NCBI GenBank assembly: GCA_039980455.1
Contig: JBDXCG010000004.1
Location: 434,001-498,000 of the forward strand
Direction: 5' to 3'
Origin: CALINF01 sp039980455
GTDB lineage: Bacteria; Pseudomonadota; Gammaproteobacteria; Pseudomonadales; Halieaceae
Length of the DNA stretch: 64,000 nucleotides
Positions within the stretch are counted from its first letter, which is position 1. Every line of letters starts with the position of its first letter. This document shows positions 25,213 to 33,745 of this stretch, piece by piece. The notes beneath the pieces were generated by a model. That model saw only the letters and a program-made list of their open reading frames with translations, was not told where the DNA came from and searched no databases. The position numbers were made by a program, and so were the translations under genes.

Positions 25213-26448
25213 CTATTGCTGGCCAACCCAGAGCTTTGAAAGGCCGTGTGTTCGCTCCAGCTGTGCCGCGACACGCTGTGCATCAGCTTTACTCGCAAGT
25301 CCTACGATTCGTACACGATAAACGGAGCCCCCTGAGCTATCTGCAGCGGCAACGATGACGCTACCGCTACCGGGCTTGAGCCGATCGGCCCATTCCTGAG
25401 CCTTAGCACGCTGGCTATAGGATCCAAAGTTCACAAACCAGCCATCGGTGCTGCTACTGCTGGCTTCATTTTTAGGTGTTGATGAGGCTTCACTATTACT
25501 CGCAGGTGTTGCTGTGCGAACCGGCGCTGGGTTGGCCTTTGCCACAACAGGGGCAGCTTGTACGGGAGTGACTGCTTGCTCCAGCTGCTGTTGTAGTGAA
25601 GTGACTTGGGCAGAGAGCGAGGTGTTGTCATTAGTGAGGCCATCAAGCTCTGCCTGCAAGCGCGCGTTTTCTGATTCCAACCCACGAGAGCGGCCTCTTT
25701 CTGCTTCGATGTCTTGCTGTTCTACTGCCGTGGCAAGCCTCGCACGAAGCTCTGTGAGCTCGGCTTCTGCGGCAGCACGTTCCTTAATCACGCCATAGCC
25801 GCCTGCGGCAAGCAATGCCAGTGCGACGACGGCCACGATTATCAGCCCAACTGGCAATTTTTGGGGTTCTTCTAGGTACTCATTGTCTTCATAGTCATCA
25901 TCATTCTCATCGTCGACGATTTCGTCTTCCCAGAGTTCTTCCTCAGAGTCTTCTTCTGCGTACTCAAGCGATGACTCGTCTTCTGATTCAACTGACGCAA
26001 CTGACGCAACTGACGCAACCGAGGCGACTGGGGCAAGGCTGCTCTCGAGCGCAGTATCGACAGAATAGTCGTCAGCCAGTGTTGCATCTGGCTCGTCATC
26101 CCAAGGGCTTCTGTCGGGTTGCTCGGGAGACTGTTCATTTAACTCTGCGTGATCATCGTCTTCCCACACGCCACCGATTGAGTCGTCTGCAGAGACTACT
26201 TCTTCGTCTTCAGCCGGGGGCAGCGCTTCATTTGCAAACTCATCGTCTTCAAAGGGCTCATCATCATAACTTTCACTGGTATAGTCGCTGGCGAAGTCTT
26301 CGGCTTCGATATCATCGACTTCAAGCTCAGTATCGTTATCAAAGAGAGAAAAAGTAGGCTCTTTCCTGAAAGTATCAGGCTCTGCGGTAGATGGCCTACG
26401 CTGGTCAGCGGTGTTGTTGTCCCTGTCGTCATCGTTGTCGTTGTTCAT
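25213..26448 (-). CDS. SPOR-domain membrane protein with acidic cytoplasmic tail
   Basis: A 411-residue protein. Residues 1-195 are extremely acidic (runs of Asp/Glu). A VAS tandem repeat sits at 141-153. A single transmembrane helix follows at 199-217 (PVGLIIVAVVALALLAAGG), then a coiled coil at about 222-292, a Pro/Ala/Ser linker, and a C-terminal SPOR domain at 336-410 (DGWFVNFGSYSQRAKAQEWA). SPOR domains bind denuded glycan at the division septum. The topology is that of a bitopic division-associated protein, but it is not FtsN, DamX or DedD by any motif I can see. It diverges from uvrD. Confidence 0.82.
   Translation of the reverse strand: MNNDNDDDRDNNTADQRRPSTAEPDTFRKEPTFSLFDNDTELEVDDIEAEDFASDYTSESYDDEPFEDDEFANEALPPAEDEEVVSADDSIGGVWEDDDHAELNEQSPEQPDRSPWDDEPDATLADDYSVDTALESSLAPVASVASVASVASVESEDESSLEYAEEDSEEELWEDEIVDDENDDDYEDNEYLEEPQKLPVGLIIVAVVALALLAAGGYGVIKERAAAEAELTELRARLATAVEQQDIEAERGRSRGLESENARLQAELDGLTNDNTSLSAQVTSLQQQLEQAVTPVQAAPVVAKANPAPVRTATPASNSEASSTPKNEASSSSTDGWFVNFGSYSQRAKAQEWADRLKPGSGSVIVAAADSSGGSVYRVRIVGLASKADAQRVAAQLERTHGLSKLWVGQQ
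25991..26035. repeat. Nine-base in-frame tandem repeat
   Basis: ACTGACGCA occurs three times exactly (25991-26017), followed by two degenerate copies to 26035. On the coding strand each unit adds three residues (Val-Ala-Ser) in the cytoplasmic tail of the SPOR protein. Copy number could vary by slippage without a frameshift. Confidence 0.8.
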
Positions 26449-26604
26449 GAGGCGTATGAGTCTCCATGCGACGGGTTATGTCAGCATGGTAACAGACAAG
26501 AAGCAGCGCTGTTTAGTCGAGATCGAGTGGTGTAGTGCATATTTATCCGCGCTCTTTGCGGTGGTAGCGATGAGTAAGGCGCCGAAGTTCGGTAGAATGC
26601 ATCG

Positions 26605-28755
26605 ATGGACGTATCCGATATTCTTTCCCCTCTTAATGACGCCCAGCGTGAAGCTGTTGCGGCCGACAGTCAGAATCAATTGGTGCTTGCCGGCGCAGGT
26701 AGCGGCAAGACGCGCGTGCTGGTGCATAGGATTGCTTGGCTGATTCGAGCGCTGGACTTCTCGCCTTACTCGATTCTGGCGGTCACCTTCACCAACAAGG
26801 CGGCGCGCGAGATGCGCAGTCGCATCGAAGAGATGCTGCATATTCCTACTCACGGTATGTGGGTGGGCACATTTCATGGACTCGCTCATCGGCTGCTTAA
26901 GGCGCACTGGAAAGAGGCGGGACTGCCCCAGAACTTCCAGATTCTCGACGGTGATGATCAACTGCGGTTGGTAAAGCGCGTTTGCAGGGAGCTGGAGCTG
27001 GACGAGTCCCGCTGGCCACCTAAGCAGGCGCTGTGGTTCATCAATGGGCAGAAAGATGAGGGCTTGCGTGCCGCGCATATTGAAGCACCGCCAGGAGACC
27101 TGTTTCAGCAGACCATGTTGCAAGTTTACCGGGCGTACGAGATTGCCTGTGAGCGCGGTGGAATGGTGGATTTTGCTGAGCTCTTACTTAGAGCCCATGA
27201 GTTGTGGCTGAAAAACCCCGATGTGCTTGCACACTATCAGGGCCGCTTTCGCCAGATACTGGTAGATGAGTTTCAGGATACCAATAGCATTCAATACGCT
27301 TGGCTCAGAGTGCTTGCGGGCAAGCAGATACCGATCGTGGCGGTTGGTGACGATGACCAGTCTATCTACGGCTGGCGCGGCGCAAAAATCGAGAACATAC
27401 AGCGTTTCACCGAAGACTTTGTCGGCACTCAGACGGTGAGGCTGGAGCAGAACTACCGGTCAACACAAACGATTCTTCGCGCCGCCAACGGCGTGATAGC
27501 GCACAATTTCGGCCGCTTGGGTAAGGAGCTGTGGACGGCGGGTGACAACGGAGAACCTATCACGCTCTATGCCGGCTTCAATGAACAGGATGAGGCACGA
27601 TATATAGTAGAACAGGCACAAGCGTGGGCGGAGGAGGGCAACGAACGAGCTTCGATAGCGATCCTGTACCGATCCAATGCACAATCGCGGGTGCTGGAAG
27701 AAGCGCTGATTCGAAGTGGCATTCCCTATCGAATCTACGGTGGTCAGCGCTTCTATGAGCGGTTGGAAATTCGCAATGCACTGGCCTATTTGCGCTTGCT
27801 GCTCAATCGGGGCGATGACGCTGCCGTAGAGCGCGTTATCAACACGCCGCCGCGGGGTATTGGTAGTAAAACACTGGATACCGTGCGAACGGCTGCGCGC
27901 GAGCGCTCTATCTCGCTCTGGCAGTCGATTGCAGCAGTTATAGACGAGAAGCTCTTGCCCGCGCGGGCACTGACTGCGTTGGATGGCTTTCGTATTCTGG
28001 TAAATGAGCTCGACTCGGGCACCGATGAAATGCCGCTGCACGAACTGATAGAGCATGTGAACCATGCGTCTCACCTTGTAGATCTGTACGAGAAAGAAAA
28101 GGGCGAGAAGGGGCAGGCGAGACTGGAAAATCTCGATGAACTGATTAACGCCGGGAAGCAGTTTGTTGCTGAAGACCCGGAATTGTCGCCCCTCCAACAG
28201 TTCCTAGATAACGCAGCGCTTGATGCTGGCGATGCGCAGGCGGATGCGCACGAAGACAGCATACAGCTGATGACACTGCACTCAGCTAAGGGTCTCGAGT
28301 TTCCACTGGTGTTTCTGGCAGGCATGGAGGAGAACCTGTTTCCGCATCGCATGTCGCTCGAAGAGCCAGGCCGTTTGGAGGAGGAACGTCGCTTGTGTTA
28401 CGTGGGAATAACCCGCGCGATGCAACGGCTGGTTATAACTTACGCCGAGTCGCGGCGGCTTCATGGCAACGAGAACTACAATACTCCTTCGCGTTTCATT
28501 CGCGAAATACCAGCAGACTTACTGCAGGAAGTACGATTGCACAATACGGTGATGCGTCCCGTAAGTGCATTGTCCCAGGCAGAGGTGCCTGATACGGGCC
28601 TCAGCCTTGGTCAGGCGGTATACCATCAGATTTTTGGTGAAGGCGTCGTGCTAAACTTTGAAGGGCGTGGTGCAAACGCACGCGTGGAAGTTAACTTTGA
28701 TAGCGAAGGCAGCAAATGGCTCGTCGTGCAGTACGCGAACCTGCAGTTGCTCTAA
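26605..28755 (+). CDS. uvrD: DNA helicase II (UvrD)
   Basis: A 716-residue superfamily 1 helicase, close to E. coli UvrD in length and along its whole sequence. Motif I GAGSGKT is at 30-36; VDEFQDTN, GDDDQSIYGWRG, QNYRST and TLHSAKGLEFP are all present. The C-terminal tail also matches UvrD rather than Rep. UvrD unwinds DNA in nucleotide excision and mismatch repair and strips RecA filaments. I saw no LexA box in the 156 bases upstream. Confidence 0.97.
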   Translation: MDVSDILSPLNDAQREAVAADSQNQLVLAGAGSGKTRVLVHRIAWLIRALDFSPYSILAVTFTNKAAREMRSRIEEMLHIPTHGMWVGTFHGLAHRLLKAHWKEAGLPQNFQILDGDDQLRLVKRVCRELELDESRWPPKQALWFINGQKDEGLRAAHIEAPPGDLFQQTMLQVYRAYEIACERGGMVDFAELLLRAHELWLKNPDVLAHYQGRFRQILVDEFQDTNSIQYAWLRVLAGKQIPIVAVGDDDQSIYGWRGAKIENIQRFTEDFVGTQTVRLEQNYRSTQTILRAANGVIAHNFGRLGKELWTAGDNGEPITLYAGFNEQDEARYIVEQAQAWAEEGNERASIAILYRSNAQSRVLEEALIRSGIPYRIYGGQRFYERLEIRNALAYLRLLLNRGDDAAVERVINTPPRGIGSKTLDTVRTAARERSISLWQSIAAVIDEKLLPARALTALDGFRILVNELDSGTDEMPLHELIEHVNHASHLVDLYEKEKGEKGQARLENLDELINAGKQFVAEDPELSPLQQFLDNAALDAGDAQADAHEDSIQLMTLHSAKGLEFPLVFLAGMEENLFPHRMSLEEPGRLEEERRLCYVGITRAMQRLVITYAESRRLHGNENYNTPSRFIREIPADLLQEVRLHNTVMRPVSALSQAEVPDTGLSLGQAVYHQIFGEGVVLNFEGRGANARVEVNFDSEGSKWLVVQYANLQLL

Positions 28756-28776
28756 CATACGACAGGACACTCACAG

Positions 28777-29955
28777 ATGAGTAGCAACCCCGCCGGATCC
28801 CGCTGGACGCCACTGATCATTCTAATTCTGGTGGCAGCGCTTGTGACCGTGATTGGACTGTGGGCAACTGATAAGGCCGGCGAGCACGTTAGTGGGCAAG
28901 GCTCCGAAGCCGCCATCGCAACTAATCAGCAGCGCTTTGAGTGGAAAATCGTGACAACCTGGCCCAAAAATCTTCCCGGTTTGGGTAGTGGCCCGGAAAA
29001 CTTTGCCAAGTACATCAACGAGATGAGCGGCGGCAGACTCACAGCGCGAGTTTACGGCGCTGGCGAGATCGTGCCGGCATTTGAAGTCTTCGATGCTGTC
29101 TCTCAAGGTGTTGCCGACGCGGGTCATGGTGCGTCCTACTACTGGAAAGGCAAAATTCCGGCGTCAGTTTTCTTCACTGCAATACCGTTTGGTATGACGG
29201 CACAAGAAATGAACGCCTGGTTTCACTATGGAGGCGGCCTGGAAGTGTGGGCCGAAGCGTATGCCCCATCTAATGTGGTGCCATTGTCCGGTGGTAGTTC
29301 AGGTGTACAGATGGCCGGTTGGTTTAATCGTGAGATCAGTTCACTTGAGGATCTTCAAGGTCTGAAGATGCGTATCCCGGGGTTAGCGGGAGAAGTTTTC
29401 GCCACTGTCGGTGGCACCTCGGTGCGTATTCCTGGCGGTGAGATTTATACGTCTTTGCAGACCGGTGTAATCGACGCGGTTGAGTGGGTGGGGCCCTACA
29501 ATGACCTGGCGCTTGGTTTGCACCAGGTAGCTAAATATTATTATTACCCGGGCTGGCATGAGCCTGGTGCCATGCTGGAATTTATTGTGAACAAAGACTC
29601 GCTGGCTGCATTGCCGGAAGAGTTACAAGCGATTGTGCGCTACGCCGCACGCGCAGCTAATCAGGACATGCTGGATGAGTTTACCGCGCGCAACAATGCG
29701 GCGCTCAAGGATCTGGTCGAAAATCATGGCGTGCAGCTGCGGCGCTTGCCCGATGATGTTTTACAGGCGTTATACGATGGTTCTCAGGTCGTCATGCAAC
29801 GCTTGATAGACGGCGACCCGATGGCCGCAAAAGTCTACTCATCGTACAAAAGCTTTTATGACAACGTGCGGGCCTATCACCATATATCGGAGCAGGCTTA
29901 TATCAATGCGCGGGATGTCGTTATTGAAAACAGTGATGTAACCGTTACTGAGTAA
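28777..29955 (+). CDS. TRAP transporter substrate-binding protein, DctP family
   Basis: A 392-residue solute-binding protein, probably for an organic acid or 2-oxoacid (TakP-like by AVEWVGPYNDLALGLHQVAKYYYYPGWHEPG). Residues 13-29 form a hydrophobic helix without an obvious cleavage site, so it may stay membrane-anchored. The DctP fold is shown by WPKNLPGLGSGPENFA and the conserved Arg in LKMRIPG. It follows uvrD by 21 bases. The matching permease genes dctQ and dctM lie on the opposite strand beyond yciA. Confidence 0.88.
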   Translation: MSSNPAGSRWTPLIILILVAALVTVIGLWATDKAGEHVSGQGSEAAIATNQQRFEWKIVTTWPKNLPGLGSGPENFAKYINEMSGGRLTARVYGAGEIVPAFEVFDAVSQGVADAGHGASYYWKGKIPASVFFTAIPFGMTAQEMNAWFHYGGGLEVWAEAYAPSNVVPLSGGSSGVQMAGWFNREISSLEDLQGLKMRIPGLAGEVFATVGGTSVRIPGGEIYTSLQTGVIDAVEWVGPYNDLALGLHQVAKYYYYPGWHEPGAMLEFIVNKDSLAALPEELQAIVRYAARAANQDMLDEFTARNNAALKDLVENHGVQLRRLPDDVLQALYDGSQVVMQRLIDGDPMAAKVYSSYKSFYDNVRAYHHISEQAYINARDVVIENSDVTVTE

Positions 29956-30337
29956 TAGCCCTGGTTCGACCGTTTTCATCAATAGCGACAAAGACAAACT
30001 CGCCCTCGGTCACTTTGATGGGCTCGCCGTCATGCTTGGAGTTGATCCATACCTCCACCACGATGCGAACGGAGCTGCGGCCTACTTCCAGTACATCGCA
30101 ATAACACGTCACGACTGCTCCTACATGAACGGGTGTTAAGAGCGCCATGCCCTCAATCGCGACAGTGGCCACTCGACCGCTTGCGACTTCACCCGCAGTA
30201 ATCGCTCCTGCCATGTCCATTTGCGACAGCAGCCAGCCGCCGAAAATATCGCCACTGGCATTGGTGTCCTTGGGCATGGCGACAGTCTGCAGTGCGAGGT
30301 CGCCCTGAGGGATGGGCGCTGAATCGATATCGTTCAT
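29945..30337 (-). CDS. yciA: Acyl-CoA thioesterase YciA
   Basis: A 130-residue single hot-dog-fold thioesterase, almost the same length as E. coli YciA (132). The catalytic region is DTNASGDIFGGWLLSQMD with the active-site Asp, followed by GRVATVAIEGM. It hydrolyses a broad range of acyl-CoAs to free acid and CoA. Its 3' end overlaps the convergent TRAP binding-protein gene by 11 bases. It lies 39 bases downstream of dctM, so it may be read with the permease genes. Confidence 0.92.
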   Translation of the reverse strand: MNDIDSAPIPQGDLALQTVAMPKDTNASGDIFGGWLLSQMDMAGAITAGEVASGRVATVAIEGMALLTPVHVGAVVTCYCDVLEVGRSSVRIVVEVWINSKHDGEPIKVTEGEFVFVAIDENGRTRAITQ

Positions 30338-30376
30338 GAGTGAATGTCTACTCTGTTTCTTGAGGCTAGTGAGCGC

Positions 30377-31741
30377 TTAGTGATTGACGACACCGGGCAA
30401 CCAGGTTGCCATAGATGGCCAAATCCACAGCGCCACCAGAACGCTTAGCTGAATGATTATAAAGGGAATGACGCCCTTGTAGATAGCGCTCGTTGGCAGT
30501 GAGTCGGGCGCCACGCCGCGCAAATAGAACAGGGCAAAGCCAAAGGGAGGCGTGAGGAAAGAGGTCTGCAGATTGAGCGCGATCATGATACCCAGCCAAA
30601 TAGGATCTAGCCCCATTGCCAGCAGTATTGGTCCCACGATTGGCACAACGACGAAAGTGATTTCGATAAAATCCAGTATGAAGCCGAGCAGGAAGATAAC
30701 CAGCATGACAACCAGCGTAGCGCCCATCACGCCGCCGGGCATGCCGACAAAGTAGGATTGAATAAGCTCCTCACCGCCGAACCCGCGAAACACCAATGAG
30801 AACACGGCGGCGCCAATCAGGATCATGAATACCATGCAGGTGACTTCGAGGGTATTGACCACAACCGCCTTGAGCCGCTCATAATCCATCTCCCGCTTAG
30901 CATAGGCGAGGATCAGCGCGCCGATCGCGCCTACACCCGCGGCCTCGGTAGGCGTGGCCGCTCCGGCGAGAATAGAGCCAAGGACGATAAAGATAAGTAG
31001 CAAAGGCGGGACCAGCCCCGATAGCAGCTTACGCAGATTCACCGGTGCGGTTTTCGCGGGGGGGGCTGAGTCGGGTCGCAGCCATGCAACGGTCAGGATG
31101 TAGCTGATATAGAGAACGACCAGCAGGAGACCGGGAATCAGAGCACCCACAAACAGGTCGCCCACGGAGATAGTTTTCGGGTTGAAAATATTCAGGCTCA
31201 GCTGGGCCTGCTGATACGCGTTCGAGAGAATGTCGCCCAATAACACGAGTGCAATCGACGGAGGGATGATCTGGCCTAGCGTGCCGGTAGCACAGATAGT
31301 GCCCGTTGCGAGTGATGGGCTGTAGCCATTGCGCAACATGCTCGGTAGAGACAAGAGGCCCATGGTGACTACGGTGGCGCCGACAATACCGGTGCTTGCA
31401 GCGAGCAGCATGCCGACGATTACAACAGAGACTCCCAGACCACCGCGCACGCGACCAAACACCTGCGACATGCTCTCCAATAGCTCTTCTGCAACCCGGG
31501 ATTTCTCCAGAATTATGCCCATAAGGATGAAGAGTGGAACGGCAATCAAAGTGCCGTTGCTGATGGTGCCAAACAGCCTACCGGGTAGCGCCGCCAGAAA
31601 TGCAGGGTCGAAGTGTCCCAATAGAATGCCGCCCGCCGCAAACCCCAACGCGGTTCCGGCAAGGGTAAACGCCACGGGGTAGCCGAGCATCAGCAGTAGA
31701 CACACCGCGGCAAACATCCACAGGGCGACGGTTCCCTCCAT
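30377..31741 (-). CDS. TRAP transporter large permease, DctM family
   Basis: A 454-residue polytopic protein with about twelve hydrophobic segments, the ion-coupled transport channel of a TRAP system. Conserved stretches include the paired GAATPTEAAGVGAIGALILA and a C-terminal half that repeats the N-terminal fold. The start overlaps the dctQ stop by one base (TGATG arrangement), so the two permease subunits are cotranslated. It presumably works with the DctP protein encoded on the plus strand at 28777. Confidence 0.93.
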   Translation of the reverse strand: MEGTVALWMFAAVCLLLMLGYPVAFTLAGTALGFAAGGILLGHFDPAFLAALPGRLFGTISNGTLIAVPLFILMGIILEKSRVAEELLESMSQVFGRVRGGLGVSVVIVGMLLAASTGIVGATVVTMGLLSLPSMLRNGYSPSLATGTICATGTLGQIIPPSIALVLLGDILSNAYQQAQLSLNIFNPKTISVGDLFVGALIPGLLLVVLYISYILTVAWLRPDSAPPAKTAPVNLRKLLSGLVPPLLLIFIVLGSILAGAATPTEAAGVGAIGALILAYAKREMDYERLKAVVVNTLEVTCMVFMILIGAAVFSLVFRGFGGEELIQSYFVGMPGGVMGATLVVMLVIFLLGFILDFIEITFVVVPIVGPILLAMGLDPIWLGIMIALNLQTSFLTPPFGFALFYLRGVAPDSLPTSAIYKGVIPFIIIQLSVLVALWIWPSMATWLPGVVNH

Positions 31742-32256
31742 CAGCAGCTATCCCCCTCAATCAGCACCAGCATGTTACGCAATGTTTCTGCAATCCCCTG
31801 CAGCATCAGGTTGATGGCCATGGCTGGCAGCAGGCTTTTAAGCAGGAACACGGCCGGAATGCCGCCGGGCTCCGGGGAAGATTCGCGAATCAACCAGGAC
31901 TCATAGACATAATTCCAGCTGATGCCGGCGATAAAGATACACAAGGGCAGTAGAAACACGATGCCCCCCAGGGCATTCACCCAGGCACGTGTTCGTTGCG
32001 AAAAGCGGCGATAAAATATGTCTACCCTCACGTGGGCGCCCGTTTTAAGCGCATAAGCCGCGCCTAGCATGAATACGCAGCCGTGCATGTAGGTGACCGC
32101 TTCCTGGGCCATGATAGAACCAATATTCACGCCGTAGCGTAAAACGACGACGAAGGTCGTGAGTAGAGCCATACCCAGGCAAAGCCATGCCAGAGTACGC
32201 CCCAGGTGGTTGGTAAATGCATCAATTAGCCGAACCACCGAATGCAGCACAGACAT
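31741..32256 (-). CDS. TRAP transporter small permease, DctQ family
   Basis: A 171-residue protein with four membrane helices, typical of DctQ, which pairs with the DctM channel. The ATG at 32254-32256 is chosen because AAAGAAGA lies about seven bases upstream. The open frame continues to 32298, and that longer start would add 14 residues. It is the first gene of the minus-strand dctQ-dctM pair and is divergent from yaaA. Confidence 0.88.
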   Translation of the reverse strand: MSVLHSVVRLIDAFTNHLGRTLAWLCLGMALLTTFVVVLRYGVNIGSIMAQEAVTYMHGCVFMLGAAYALKTGAHVRVDIFYRRFSQRTRAWVNALGGIVFLLPLCIFIAGISWNYVYESWLIRESSPEPGGIPAVFLLKSLLPAMAINLMLQGIAETLRNMLVLIEGDSC

Positions 32257-32356
32257 TAGCGTATCTTCTTTATAGATGGGCTGGGGGCAGAGTATCATAG
32301 CGGTTTGCAGCGTTGAAAATTTTGTCTACCACCGCCACACAGACGGACATTCTCTT

Positions 32357-33136
32357 ATGTTAACAGTGATATCCCCAGCCAAAACGCTGGACTATGAAAC
32401 ACCTCCGACTACACGCCGAACGACGCAGCCCCAGTATTTGGACAAGGCTGCCAGATTGGTAAACGACGCGAGGGAAATGTCTCCCGATGATATTCGTAAG
32501 CTGATGGGCGTGAGCCAGAATATTGCTGAGCTCAATCACGCTCGGTTTATGAATTGGGGACAACCGTTCACACTCGACAATGCCAAGCAGGCAATTTTGG
32601 CTTTCAAGGGTGATGTTTATACCGGCCTGGAGGCCGATACGCTTTCGGATGAGCAGTTGCGCTTCGCGCAACAGCATTTGCGCATTCTTTCCGGGTTGTA
32701 TGGTCTGTTGCGGCCACTGGACTTGATGCAGCCCTATCGTCTGGAGATGGGTCTCAAATTCAAGAATGAGGGCGGCAAAAACCTGTATGAGTTCTGGGGA
32801 GGCGACATTACTACCGCATTGAATGCACAGTTGAAGAAGAGTCGCTCAAACGTACTGGTGAACCTGGCATCCAATGAGTATTTCAAATCAGTTCATGCCA
32901 CTACGCTTAATGCAGATGTGATCACCCCAGTATTTAGGGATCTGAAGAACGGCAAATATAAGATCATCAGTTTCTTTGCCAAGAAAGCGCGAGGCCAAAT
33001 GGCGCGCTTTATCGTGGAGGAGGGCTTAACAGACGTAGCCGGCCTTCGACGCTTCAAAACCGGCGGCTATCGCTACAGCAAGGTCAATTCGAGCGCCAAG
33101 GAGATGGTCTTTACGCGTGATTCGGCGCCGGCCTGA
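32357..33136 (+). CDS. yaaA: Peroxide stress protein YaaA
   Basis: A 259-residue member of the YaaA/DUF328 family, the same length as the E. coli protein (258). Hallmarks are MLTVISPAKTLDYETPP, AFKGDVYTGL, LRILSGLYGLLRPLDLMQPYRLEMG (shown in part) and IISFFAKKARGQMARF. YaaA limits free iron and oxidative DNA damage under peroxide stress in E. coli. ATG at 32357 is preferred over an upstream frame extension to 32276. Confidence 0.95.
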   Translation: MLTVISPAKTLDYETPPTTRRTTQPQYLDKAARLVNDAREMSPDDIRKLMGVSQNIAELNHARFMNWGQPFTLDNAKQAILAFKGDVYTGLEADTLSDEQLRFAQQHLRILSGLYGLLRPLDLMQPYRLEMGLKFKNEGGKNLYEFWGGDITTALNAQLKKSRSNVLVNLASNEYFKSVHATTLNADVITPVFRDLKNGKYKIISFFAKKARGQMARFIVEEGLTDVAGLRRFKTGGYRYSKVNSSAKEMVFTRDSAPA

Positions 33137-33145
33137 GTAAAGACT

Positions 33146-33745
33146 GTGGATTCACTTCCATTCTCTCAGGCTTGTGAAAACAACAAGGGGGCCATTCTCG
33201 AAGCAATCGCACCGCGACTAGCGGCTGTCGATGAGGTGCTCGAGATAGGTAGCGGCACAGGTCAGCATGCGTGTTTTTTTGCGCAGAGCCTAACTGGACT
33301 GGCTTGGCAACCAACCGAGCTTGAAGCGAACAGGCATGTCCTGCTGCCGCGCATGCAAGAGTATGGCGGCAACAATCTACTGCCGGCTGTGTCGCTTGAT
33401 GTGTGCCAGCGCCCATGGCCATTGGCCATTCCGCAGGCAATATTCACTGCTAATACACTGCATATCATGCCATTTGAAGCAGTGGAGTCGCTGTTTGCGT
33501 ATCTGGGTGAGGCAAGCCCAGCGGGTGCTCTACTGATGGTGTATGGACCCTTTAACTATCAGGGCCGCTATACCAGCGAGAGCAATGCGGCATTTGATGA
33601 ATGGCTGCACACACGAGACCCTCGCAGCGCAATCCGTGATTTTGAGAAGGTTGATGCGCTGGCCCAATCTGGTGGCTACGCGTTGCTCGACGATAAGGCG
33701 ATGCCAGCCAACAACCGGCTATTGGTCTGGCAGCGCTCAGTTTGA
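33146..33745 (+). CDS. DUF938 SAM-dependent methyltransferase-like protein
   Basis: A 199-residue class I methyltransferase fold, recognised as the DUF938 family. The SAM-binding loop VLEIGSGTGQHACFFA lies near residues 31-46, and the core acidic and aromatic positions follow (LPAVSLDVCQRPW; FTANTLHIMPFEAVESLF). The substrate is unknown. The start is GTG at 33146, nine bases after yaaA. Its last nine bases overlap the convergent acyltransferase-like gene. Confidence 0.87.
   Translation: MDSLPFSQACENNKGAILEAIAPRLAAVDEVLEIGSGTGQHACFFAQSLTGLAWQPTELEANRHVLLPRMQEYGGNNLLPAVSLDVCQRPWPLAIPQAIFTANTLHIMPFEAVESLFAYLGEASPAGALLMVYGPFNYQGRYTSESNAAFDEWLHTRDPRSAIRDFEKVDALAQSGGYALLDDKAMPANNRLLVWQRSV

Noticed and set aside
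25815..26357. Plus-strand Arg/His/Leu-rich frame
   Set aside because: It is the antisense shadow of the Asp/Glu-rich tail of the SPOR protein.
26449..26604. LexA box upstream of uvrD
   Set aside because: I found no CTGT-N8-ACAG; the closest sequence lacks the spacing.
27460..28197. Minus-strand reading frame of 245 codons
   Set aside because: Lies wholly within uvrD and looks like a composition artefact.
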